Part shown: piece after piece, positions 9,301-15,472 of the stretch
How the letters are laid out: every line of letters starts with the position of its first letter
Numbering within the stretch: the first letter of the stretch is position 1
Origin: a virus
DNA length: 25,634 bases
Strand: one strand, 5' to 3'
Virus record (IMG/VR): IMGVR_UViG_3300024255_000139
Location: 1-25,634 of that record
Position numbers and translations under genes: made by a program
The notes under the pieces: model-generated
What the model saw: only the letters and a program-made list of their open reading frames with translations
Told to the model about the DNA's origin: nothing
Databases searched by the model: none

Positions 9301-12112
9301 CGATATAGGTATACACCCTTATTATTCGAGTGTGTACCACCAAGTTATTAATGGGTACCTTTATTATGATGTATCAGACACAACACCAACATCGTTTGAA
9401 AACACGATTACAAACGGTATTTTACATATAGACTCATTCGAAAAGTTTGGTGGTTTTAAATATTATAATTCATTTGTTGATAATAGTAAGTTTGTTGGTG
9501 GTGAAAAAAGATACACTATTTTACCATCACATGGTGTCATGGTTAGGACTGGAGGTAGTGCCGATAATTTTTATAACCCATACTCTACTGACTATAATAT
9601 AACAGAACAATATAATTTTAATGTCGATTGGACTTTTAAACACGATGAGGAGTTTGCGTTTAGTGGAGTGACATTCCCACCATATAACCAATACGTGAGT
9701 AAAAACAATAATGGGGATGTTAGACAGAATATAACAATAAGTGATAATAATAAAAAAGTTATAGATCTTATTGCAACATTCTCACCCGAAATATTAAATG
9801 AGTTTGAAGATTCATTTATTAAGTTCTCGAGTGAAAAGGTTGATACATACCAAGTCAGTAAAGAATTCGAAACTGTAAAATATGACAAATTTCAAAATTT
9901 ATTACACGATTTAGTTACAGTAGAAAAGAAAGATGATGATGACTTAACAAATATTAATCACCACTTAAGATTAATCACTAGTAGACAGATAGAACAACAA
10001 AATTATGTGACATCAGAATTGATTAATGATAGGAATTTAGTACAACTAACGTTAGCGAACCCTAAGGAATTAAACTTAAATGCAATTAAGTTATATTCAG
10101 GTACAGGTGACAGAACATACGATAGAGGATATGACTCATCACAACTAACGAACAACTCAAAATACATTGAATTATATCTTGGGGAAGATATGGACGGATA
10201 TTACTCGGAATTTTTCCCAATAAGTGATATGATACTAAATGAAGATAACATACTACACTACAGGTCAATAATTCAAATATATGCGGGTTATAGGGTGAAT
10301 GGGGGTAATGCGGATAAAACAGAGTTCACAGAATATCTAAGTAATGTAATTGTACTACCGTTTGAAGAAAGGTTTACTTCTTTTATGACAGGTTTATTAA
10401 GTCGATTCTCTCAGTTAAAGAGAAGTAAAGATAAAAACAATAATTTAGGTGTATTGAGAACATTTGGTATGGACCCACTAAAGTTGGAAACGTACAGTAT
10501 GTTTAAACTCTTTAATGATAGGTGGTCCTCAGGAAACTCAATAGGACAAAGATTACTAATGGAAGAATTCTTATTTTTGGATAAGGCAAATAAAGACATT
10601 GGTAATGACCTATTTTATGACGTAAAAAGACTACAAGTATTTGAAAAACCAGAAAGTCAAAATTTAAAACTATATAATGTTATTTCCCAAATGTTATCAA
10701 GAAATAATTTAGATTTTAGACCACTTCCAGCATACGTTAATTTTTATGGTAACCAATCGGGTAAAACTAAAATCAAAAAATCAGAAGAAGTTGCGTCACT
10801 ACTTTTTGGTAAATTTTTAGATGTTGATGTTGAACATTCGACACCTAAAATGATTGTACAATACGTTGGTAAACCATCATCTCATATTGATACATCCACT
10901 ATTAGTGAGGAATACAAATACAAAAATGACACATTTAATGTGGGTGATGTAAACAATAACCCTGTATTGATAACCGACCCGAACTACTTTGAACAGAAAA
11001 ATTTTAAAGACTCTAATAAAGTGGTTGCATTCGAGGTTAGTTTTGGTGACCAAAATCAAGGTATATTTAAGTCAATTAGTTTAGATCAATCACAATTCAA
11101 AGAAACATTTGAAAGTAATGTTGCATTAGAGAACACAGCGAGATCGGAATCGGGATCAGGGGTAGCACAAGTTAGTACTAATTTATATGACATATATAAG
11201 GTAAGGTCTTATGAGTGTACGGTAGAATGTATGGGTAATGTAATGATCCAACCCACAATGTACTTCCAACTTAAGAACGTTCCTTTATTTGAGGGAGCGT
11301 ATTGGATCGTTGAGGTATCTCATAGAATAGAAAACAACACTATACGTACAAACTTTAAAGGGGTTAGAATGCCAAGTGCTAGTTTACCTGACCCAAAAGA
11401 ATCATTCACCGCATCATATAGAGTTATGTATGATAAGATAATGAAAAGTGCGCTGGCTAAGATTAAATCAGAAACTAAAAATGATACGTCTGAAGTAATA
11501 TCAACACCTGAAGGTAATTTTAAGACCGATAGGGGTGGTACTACCATAGAGGGAGAAGAACTACTAAAACAAGTAGGTGTAACTAGTTTAGGAATACCAT
11601 ACAACGGGTATAAAAATAACCTATCAATACAGAAGGTAAGATATCAAAACAAAACTTGGTTTAGAACCATCGTAACTAAATTCGATGGACCAACCGATTT
11701 AAATATGTCCTTACCTACAAAAGTATCTTCAAACATTACTGTAAAACCAACTAAAGTACCTTTTACAGAAATAGATCAATCTAGTAATAATTTTTATAGA
11801 TTAAACTTTTATTCCCCACACCTAACTAAGAAAAACAACACCACACCATCACAAGTGTCTGATTATTTACTTACCGCATCTTCAACGGATTTCAAAAACC
11901 CAAAAAACGGTATAACTAAAACTATTGTGAGTTCTTCCGTATTGGATGGTTCGGGGGGAGCGACAAGACAAATAACAGGGCCGGCGGATGAAGGTGGGTC
12001 AGTGTTAACGATTGGAGACAAAAAAGTCTATAGTGGAATTGCGTTATCTAAACAGTTAATGAAGGATTTAAAACTTCAAGAGGGGGACGTTATCTATTTT
12101 AATATTCGATAA
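6365..12112 (+). CDS. Giant baseplate hub-like structural protein (1915 aa)
   Basis: This is the largest gene in the window and probably the central baseplate hub. Residues ~135-230 form a β-rich segment (NVSFVDIRGKTLFESPSN, FYLTVKGYYGKAIRYRLHLV) typical of the first gp27-like barrel. Residues ~1606-1668 (YECTVECMGNVMIQPTMYFQ, then FEGAYWIVEVSHRIE and IRTNFKGVRM) resemble the final barrel of gp27/VgrG/gpD hubs, where the chain ends in 'G-x-Y-x-I-x-x-V-x-H ... T-x-F-x-G'. Between them lie over 1,300 residues, including a charged helix at ~440-480 and long Tyr/Asn/Ser-rich β-like stretches. The last ~50 residues form a compact Gly-rich module ending LKLQEGDVIYFNIR. No lysozyme or peptidase motif was recognised. 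T4 gp27 is 391 aa, so this is about five times larger. It begins 14 nt inside the gp53-like gene. Hub is an inference from motifs plus order. Confidence 0.5.
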   Translation: MAKNDTTNSENILVKVNQNNLVYIDPNSVVSDGIVEPRSTNHENLVYYINLEADLVPRTTLNSSNGSGGKLTSVAKGTLNLLQNKDGEYLDTKWTDVYTEQPTKDPKKEGIYEPNDDASGQSFGMTSVSIEVKGVNFVPVVNVSFVDIRGKTLFESPSNSPYKSFFHLPWPIFYLTVKGYYGKAIRYRLHLVGFNTSYNAGNGNFESTGKFVGSTYAYLNDISLTSILNAPYMYGIEIPTKKETNTKTGESKIKLSKTSRGYQTLLSVYQEYRRKGLITIPEGINPTLRELIQQSKDLDKQLEASIFGDNGIVDMKLFGLVKEFDDALVEFVGAVKAWRTRYLSDGFTMIPDIDGIKYNYLSKDQSNKTTNIVGPKSGTLQSILKVKSDKIKKIQNSIRELLKKSGKEFKSFNVSVKNPLVDISTYYSSTNPSLGGKIGVAYELIIDHINEIITSFNQEKKKLQDKVEEKMNDIVKGNGNGGLGFEPTIRNVFGVVLAGADTYLRLMQNVHFRAYNVREEKKNVLVGFSDESTSEGAVYPWPEVNKVSEDKKKILAYPAEFDLVRKLRSDNPTLWPEVEFVEEYMAVSQRISDNLAEKEKTFDKVSFEFENSDPNQNDLKKISEINSLGSTVPYSDKTLASLFYEIAERGRYSMLNDTFNTEKSIKELAELEFQTIQTMVEGDSFVVDILKEVSSLNQLQSKMESFSPFERKPYYNDGIATVPYISDNVSESFKLQDYSPDTLESADMSEEYEKLKLNLVEYNTDSTKIGSNTIEYRTNIYPFNSTTYLGYIDKTSITKNDINLKDIFDVKTTKGLIQTPVNSEAWVRDLNGQDNLFSGLNSYADIGDSNNNRLSSIINTPYFHKSLFNDFFGTNSSGKYKSSAYLLLNSLPYHDLDMEIELKEGKKTRMSNIFKEISSTHFIPYHLMVKWGSIYHRYKTYILDGIDIMNGVTTPIDGGLFFDINQNQTFSGITRNDQTDIGIHPYYSSVYHQVINGYLYYDVSDTTPTSFENTITNGILHIDSFEKFGGFKYYNSFVDNSKFVGGEKRYTILPSHGVMVRTGGSADNFYNPYSTDYNITEQYNFNVDWTFKHDEEFAFSGVTFPPYNQYVSKNNNGDVRQNITISDNNKKVIDLIATFSPEILNEFEDSFIKFSSEKVDTYQVSKEFETVKYDKFQNLLHDLVTVEKKDDDDLTNINHHLRLITSRQIEQQNYVTSELINDRNLVQLTLANPKELNLNAIKLYSGTGDRTYDRGYDSSQLTNNSKYIELYLGEDMDGYYSEFFPISDMILNEDNILHYRSIIQIYAGYRVNGGNADKTEFTEYLSNVIVLPFEERFTSFMTGLLSRFSQLKRSKDKNNNLGVLRTFGMDPLKLETYSMFKLFNDRWSSGNSIGQRLLMEEFLFLDKANKDIGNDLFYDVKRLQVFEKPESQNLKLYNVISQMLSRNNLDFRPLPAYVNFYGNQSGKTKIKKSEEVASLLFGKFLDVDVEHSTPKMIVQYVGKPSSHIDTSTISEEYKYKNDTFNVGDVNNNPVLITDPNYFEQKNFKDSNKVVAFEVSFGDQNQGIFKSISLDQSQFKETFESNVALENTARSESGSGVAQVSTNLYDIYKVRSYECTVECMGNVMIQPTMYFQLKNVPLFEGAYWIVEVSHRIENNTIRTNFKGVRMPSASLPDPKESFTASYRVMYDKIMKSALAKIKSETKNDTSEVISTPEGNFKTDRGGTTIEGEELLKQVGVTSLGIPYNGYKNNLSIQKVRYQNKTWFRTIVTKFDGPTDLNMSLPTKVSSNITVKPTKVPFTEIDQSSNNFYRLNFYSPHLTKKNNTTPSQVSDYLLTASSTDFKNPKNGITKTIVSSSVLDGSGGATRQITGPADEGGSVLTIGDKKVYSGIALSKQLMKDLKLQEGDVIYFNIR

Positions 12113-12136
12113 ACAGGATAATTAGTAAAAACTTGA

Positions 12137-12144
12137 TATTTATA
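12137..12144 (+). promoter_or_regulatory. TATTTATA motif before the small late genes
   Basis: TATTTATA ends 14 bases before the ATG at 12159 and is followed by ATAAAAAGAATATT. This leader closely matches the one before 1335 (TTAAAAAGAAATT), so motif and leader look like one reusable promoter-plus-start cassette. Function is inferred. The 46-base gap after the hub gene (12113-12158) contains no hairpin terminator. Confidence 0.35.
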
Positions 12145-12158
12145 ATAAAAAGAATATT

Positions 12159-12362
12159 ATGAGCAATATCAAAATAGGTTCTGCAATTGATGGTTTTCTA
12201 AAAAATAAGAGTGTTAGAAACATTAATGAAGAGGGAACAGAACAAGAAGTGTGTGACATGAACACAGGTGAGTGCTACACAATCAAAAGTAAGGATGGTC
12301 TCGTAGAGAGAATTAATAAAAAATATATTACCGAAGACGGTAGACAATTATTAAGAGATTAA
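12159..12362 (+). CDS. Small protein of unknown function (67 aa)
   Basis: I do not recognise a family. The protein is 67 aa and mixed-charge, with a central CDMNTGEC in which Cys32 and Cys39 flank a likely turn, then a β-like YTIKSKDGLVERINKKYIT. There is no signal peptide or membrane segment. It has its own TATTTATA/A-rich leader and is followed after only 3 bases by the acidic repeat protein, so the two are probably co-transcribed with the Dps-like gene. A minor virion or virion-associated role is plausible from its place at the end of the structural block but is not shown by the sequence. Confidence 0.6.
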   Translation: MSNIKIGSAIDGFLKNKSVRNINEEGTEQEVCDMNTGECYTIKSKDGLVERINKKYITEDGRQLLRD

Positions 12363-12365
12363 AAG

Positions 12366-13052
12366 ATGAATTTAGAAAAACAACTACAAGAAGAGTTAAT
12401 GAGATACCGTAGTATCAATCAATACGGTAAGAAATTAATACAAGAACAAGAAGAACCTGTTGGTGATGCACCTTTAGAAGATATTCCTGCGGAAGAACCT
12501 GCTGGTGATGCACCTGTAGACGATCTTCCTGTAGATGATCTTCCTGTAGACGATCTTCCTGATGGTGATGCACCTTTAGAAGATATTCCTGCTGAAGAAC
12601 CTGCCGATGGTGGTATGGAAGCAGATGTTGAAGAAGTTGATATTACAGATCTTGTTAATATGACACAAAACATCAAAAACGACTTAGATTCATCTAAGTC
12701 TGATAACGATCAGGTAATGGGTAAAATGGGGGATCTATTCTCTAAATTAGATGATTTAGAAAGTAAATTATCTAAAATGGATAATCTAATAACTAAAATA
12801 GATGGTTTAGAATCTAAGGTTGAGAACATGAAAGAACCTACACCAGTGGAAAGACTTGAAATGAGATCGTTAGATTCATATCCATTTAGTCAAATTCCTT
12901 CAGAGTTTTTTTCACAGAAACAACTTGATATGAAAGCGAGTGGTAAAAATGAATACGTTATAACTAAACAAGATGTGGCGGATTACAATCCAGGTGAAAT
13001 GAGAGATTCATTTAATCAAGAAAAACCGGACGAAAATGAGGTTGAGTGGTAA
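12366..13052 (+). CDS. Acidic Pro-rich repeat and coiled-coil protein (228 aa)
   Basis: The family is not recognised, but the architecture is clear. Residues 1-29 are a charged helix (QLQEELMRYRS, GKKLIQEQEE). Residues 31-80 are a very acidic, proline-spaced repeat region (GDAPLEDIPAEEPA twice, VDDLP three times). Residues ~95-156 are a heptad-like coiled coil with Leu/Met/Ile spacing (DLFSKLDDLESKLSKMDNLI). A polar C-terminal domain ends VEW. It has no cysteine and no membrane segment. The N-terminal helix carries L-x-E sites (LQE at 7-9, IQE at 25-27) of the kind cut by T4-type prohead protease in encapsidated proteins, so a capsid-targeted internal or scaffold-like protein is possible; this is speculation. 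It overlaps the next gene by 17 nt. Confidence 0.6.
   Translation: MNLEKQLQEELMRYRSINQYGKKLIQEQEEPVGDAPLEDIPAEEPAGDAPVDDLPVDDLPVDDLPDGDAPLEDIPAEEPADGGMEADVEEVDITDLVNMTQNIKNDLDSSKSDNDQVMGKMGDLFSKLDDLESKLSKMDNLITKIDGLESKVENMKEPTPVERLEMRSLDSYPFSQIPSEFFSQKQLDMKASGKNEYVITKQDVADYNPGEMRDSFNQEKPDENEVEW
12462..12604 (+). repeat. In-frame tandem repeats in the acidic protein gene
   Basis: Two 41-bp copies (12462-12502 and 12564-12604) differ at a single position and bracket a partial copy starting at 12504. Between them are three tandem 15-bp units (12516-12530, 12531-12545, 12546-12560; GTAGAYGATCTTCCT) with one base difference. All units are multiples of three and keep the frame, which fits recent slippage or unequal recombination that lengthens the acidic linker. 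Confidence 0.85.
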
Positions 13053-13401
13053 TGTAAAATTCTTTCTTGAAGTTCAATCACAACTTAAGGTACTACATTG
13101 GCAAACTAAAAGTCACGCAAAACATGTATCGTTTGGGGAAACCTATAATGTATTAGATGGTTTAATTGATAATTTTGTTGAAATTGCAATGGGTATCTAT
13201 GGTAGATTTAAGTTAGAAGAGGAAGAAACACACATATCCATTCAAAACCTTTCTGATGTTGATGTACTTGGAATGATTAAAACCGTAAGGGGTAGTCTAC
13301 AACAAATGGAGATAAACCCAAAAGACACAGACTTACTAAATATCAAAGACGAAATGTTAGCTCAGATTAACAAACTATCTTATTTACTGACACTTAAGTA
13401 A
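13036..13401 (+). CDS. Small Dps/ferritin-like helical protein (121 aa)
   Basis: Residues ~10-57 (QLKVLHWQTKSHAKHVSFGE, TYNVLDGLIDNFVEIAMGIY) follow the signature of Dps proteins: a helix with Leu-His-Trp, later histidines, then D-x3-E, here Asp45 and Glu49, as in the Dps ferroxidase pair. The second half (~70-121) is helical but much shorter than in bacterial Dps (about 150-170 aa in total), so a complete four-helix bundle is doubtful. Related small proteins of unknown function occur in T4-like phages. Iron binding or DNA protection is possible but unproven, as the set of metal ligands looks incomplete. The ATG at 13036 lies 17 nt inside the previous gene, implying translational coupling. 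A terminator follows closely. Confidence 0.55.
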   Translation: MRLSGNVKFFLEVQSQLKVLHWQTKSHAKHVSFGETYNVLDGLIDNFVEIAMGIYGRFKLEEEETHISIQNLSDVDVLGMIKTVRGSLQQMEINPKDTDLLNIKDEMLAQINKLSYLLTLK

Positions 13402-13427
13402 AAAATACTACATATTTAAAATTAATA

Positions 13428-13459
13428 AAGTTCAAGGGGTTGACTCTTGGACTTTTTTT
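13428..13459 (+). terminator. Intrinsic terminator ending the first structural block
   Basis: AAGTTCAAG (13428-13436) pairs with CTTGGACTT (13446-13454) over 9 bp with one G-U pair and a 9-nt loop, followed by a run of seven T (13453-13459). It lies 27 bases after the Dps-like gene and separates the structural genes from the replication genes. Confidence 0.8.
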
Positions 13460-13470
13460 ATGTATCTTTT
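13440..13470 (+). promoter_or_regulatory. Possible Bacteroidota-type promoter for the SSB/replication genes
   Basis: A TTG at 13440-13442 is separated by 20 bases from TATCTTTT at 13463-13470. This resembles the Bacteroidota housekeeping promoter (TTG near -33 and TAnnTTTG near -7). The 13471-13503 leader is A/T-only apart from single bases and carries no Shine-Dalgarno site. The match is partial, and overlap with the terminator makes it tentative. Confidence 0.3.
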
Positions 13471-13503
13471 TTATATAACATTAATAAATTAAAATTTAAA
13501 ATT

Positions 13504-14349
13504 ATGAGTTCAATCGACGCAATTCTTTCTCAATATGAGAAAAACACGCAACCTGCCGCAGGCGGCAACAGAATTTCCAGTGAGGAAAGACTTAAAAAGT
13601 ACTTCACTACAATTCTTCCTAAAGGAACACAATCAGGACAAAAGAGAATTAGAATTCTCCCAACAACTGACGGTACAAGTCCGTTCCAAGAAATCGCATT
13701 CCATGAAGTACAAGTAGATGGGAAATGGTTAAAACTTTATGATCCATCACAAGATGGTGATGTATCTCCGTTAAACGAGGTAAGAGAAAGTTTATTATCA
13801 ACAGGAAGTGAGGATGACAAAATCTTGGCAAGAAATTATAGAGCAAAAAAATTCTATATAGTCAAAGTTATCGATAGAGATAACGAACAAGATGGTCCAA
13901 AATTTTGGAGATTCAAACACAACTACAAAGGTGATGGTAATTTAGATAAAATTATACCTATCATTAGAAGTAAAGGTGATATTACAGATGTTGTTGAAGG
14001 TAGAGATTTAATACTATCGTTAGCCGTAACTAAGGCAAACAATGGTAGAGAATACACTACTATCAACTCAATTATTCAAGAAGATAAGTCAGGTTTACAT
14101 AGTGATCCTGAAGTGTCAAACGCATGGACAAACGATCCACAAACTTGGAGAGATGTCTATTCGGTAAAACCTCTTGAATACTTACAATTAGTTGCATCAG
14201 GTGAAAACCCTGTTTGGGACAAAGACGCTAAGAAGTTTATTTCTTCTATGGGTGGTGAGGAAACATTTGGTGGGTCATCAATGACACCTAAGGTTGAAGT
14301 AGAAGATGCACAATCAACAACAAAAGTAGACGACAACCTACCATTTTAA
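13504..14349 (+). CDS. gp32-like single-stranded DNA-binding protein
   Basis: This 281-aa protein is the counterpart of T4 gp32, which coats single-stranded DNA and organises the recombination and replication machinery. The OB-fold region (~30-205) includes RIRILPTTDGTSPFQEIAFH and PKFWRFKHNYKGDGNLDKII, a segment characteristic of this family. The C-terminal third is acidic and flexible. The protein has no cysteine at all, so the zinc site of T4 gp32 (three Cys and one His) is absent. The chain ends DDNLPF, almost identical to the protein-docking tip of bacterial SSB (DDDIPF). The ATG at 13504, after an A-rich leader (TTAAAATTTAAAATT), is chosen over a TTG at 13447 that would lie inside the terminator and add a hydrophobic 19-residue extension. 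UvsX and helicase genes follow. Confidence 0.85.
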   Translation: MSSIDAILSQYEKNTQPAAGGNRISSEERLKKYFTTILPKGTQSGQKRIRILPTTDGTSPFQEIAFHEVQVDGKWLKLYDPSQDGDVSPLNEVRESLLSTGSEDDKILARNYRAKKFYIVKVIDRDNEQDGPKFWRFKHNYKGDGNLDKIIPIIRSKGDITDVVEGRDLILSLAVTKANNGREYTTINSIIQEDKSGLHSDPEVSNAWTNDPQTWRDVYSVKPLEYLQLVASGENPVWDKDAKKFISSMGGEETFGGSSMTPKVEVEDAQSTTKVDDNLPF

Positions 14350-14356
14350 TTAACAC

Positions 14357-14435
14357 GGACCCACCCAAAACAATTATTGATGGAAACATCTGGTGGAGCT
14401 ACAGAACCGATTAGTCGGTCCCTACGGGTGGGTCC
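14357..14435 (+). ncRNA. Structured RNA candidate: three-way junction between SSB and uvsX genes
   Basis: The 101-base gap between the two genes is nearly filled by one structure. A perfect 10-bp outer stem (GGACCCACCC 14357-14366 with GGGTGGGTCC 14426-14435) encloses two hairpins. One is GATG-GAAA-CATC (14379-14390) with a GNRA-type GAAA tetraloop; the other is ACCGA-TTAG-TCGGT (14406-14419). The joining strands are 12, 15 and 6 nt. ATTTTAAAAAA follows, so it is a poor intrinsic terminator but could stabilise the SSB mRNA end, attenuate uvsX, or act as a regulatory RNA. CCACC in the 5' arm (14361-14365) can alternatively pair with GGTGG (14392-14396), so two folds are possible. It does not match the core of any ribozyme or riboswitch I can recall, nor a tRNA. 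Confidence 0.6.
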
Positions 14436-14450
14436 ATTTTAAAAAACAAT

Positions 14451-15446
14451 ATGGCAATTAAGAAAAAAGATTTTAAAAGTATTAAATCAAAGTTCTCTAA
14501 ACAGGCTAAGTTTAAGTCTGATAGGTTTTTTGATTTAGGGGACGCATTTTTGGATGCGACGGGATTACCAGGACCATCTATGGGACATATTAATATGTTT
14601 TTAGGACATTCGGATACGGGTAAAACAACGGCACTTGTTAAGACCGCAGTTGATGCACAGAAAAAAGGGGTACTCCCTGTTTTTGTTATTACAGAACAGA
14701 AATGGGATTTCCCACACGCAAAACTAATGGGTCTTGATATTGAAGAAACGGTTGATGAGGAAACGGGAGAAATCGAATATGATGGATTCTTTCTATTCAA
14801 CAACGAATTCCAATATATAGAACAAATTACTGATTACATAAATGAACTAATAGACGCTCAGAAGAAAGGTGAATTGGAATATGATTTACTATTCTTGTGG
14901 GATTCGGTTGGTTCGGTACCGTGTAAAATGACGTTTGATGGTAAAGGTGGTAAACAACACAACGCATCGACGTTAGCCGATAAAATCGGAATGGGTTTAA
15001 ATCAGAGAATTTCAGGTTCAAGAAGAGTGGATTCAGAATTTACAAATACACTTGTTATTGTAAATCAACCATGGGTAGAACTACCTGACAATCCATTTAG
15101 TCAACCAAAGATTAAAGCGAAGGGTGGAGAATCAATATGGTTAAACTCTACACTTGTATTTAGATTTGGTAATCAGAAAAATGCGGGTACTAACCCTATC
15201 TCTGCCGTTAAGGACAAGAGAAAGGTAAAATTCGCAACAAGAACAAAGATTTCTATCATGAAGAACCACGTAAATGGTCTTGGTTATGAAGATGGTAGGA
15301 TTATAGTAACCGCACATGGTTTCTTAAGTGGGAAAGATTCTACAGAAGAAAAGAAATCGTTAGAGGGTTACAAACAGGAACACGCAGAATTTTGGAAAGA
15401 CCAATTAGGTATTGAAGGTGACTTCGATATCAAAGAGGAGGTATAG
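14451..15446 (+). CDS. uvsX: UvsX/RecA-like recombinase
   Basis: This 331-aa strand-exchange ATPase corresponds to T4 UvsX, which forms filaments on gp32-cleared single-stranded DNA and drives recombination-dependent replication and repair. Walker A is GHSDTGKT at residues 52-59, and the Walker B-like strand is DLLFLWDSVGSVP in the RecA core. LVIVNQPWVELPDN and a Gly-rich segment (KIKAKGGESIWLNS) fit the DNA-binding loop region. The length is close to T4 UvsX (391 aa) minus C-terminal sequence, and the end is short and acidic (GDFDIKEEV). Start ATG 14451 follows TTTTAAAAAACAAT, with no Shine-Dalgarno site. The gene lies 16 bases after the structured RNA and 26 bases before the nuclease gene. 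The family call is secure. Confidence 0.9.
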   Translation: MAIKKKDFKSIKSKFSKQAKFKSDRFFDLGDAFLDATGLPGPSMGHINMFLGHSDTGKTTALVKTAVDAQKKGVLPVFVITEQKWDFPHAKLMGLDIEETVDEETGEIEYDGFFLFNNEFQYIEQITDYINELIDAQKKGELEYDLLFLWDSVGSVPCKMTFDGKGGKQHNASTLADKIGMGLNQRISGSRRVDSEFTNTLVIVNQPWVELPDNPFSQPKIKAKGGESIWLNSTLVFRFGNQKNAGTNPISAVKDKRKVKFATRTKISIMKNHVNGLGYEDGRIIVTAHGFLSGKDSTEEKKSLEGYKQEHAEFWKDQLGIEGDFDIKEEV

Positions 15447-15472
15447 AATTGTTGAACCTATAAAAGGTAAAA

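Noticed and set aside
12462-12604. CRISPR-like repeat array
   Set aside because: Repeats are in frame inside a coding gene, contiguous and without unique spacers.
13447-13503. TTG-initiated extension of the SSB gene
   Set aside because: The start lies in the terminator hairpin and adds 19 residues unlike gp32; ATG 13504 has the standard A-rich leader.
14357-14435. Hammerhead or twister ribozyme
   Set aside because: The three-way junction and GAAA are suggestive, but CUGANGA and the other conserved core bases are absent, and the twister core does not fit.
14357-14436. tRNA-like gene in the SSB-uvsX gap
   Set aside because: A 7-bp acceptor-like stem and suitable length are present, but there is no D-loop or T-loop consensus and no plausible anticodon arm.
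14411-14803. Minus-strand 130-codon frame over the RNA element and uvsX
   Set aside because: Antisense shadow of uvsX with a low-complexity Ser/Pro/Ile composition and no recognisable motif.
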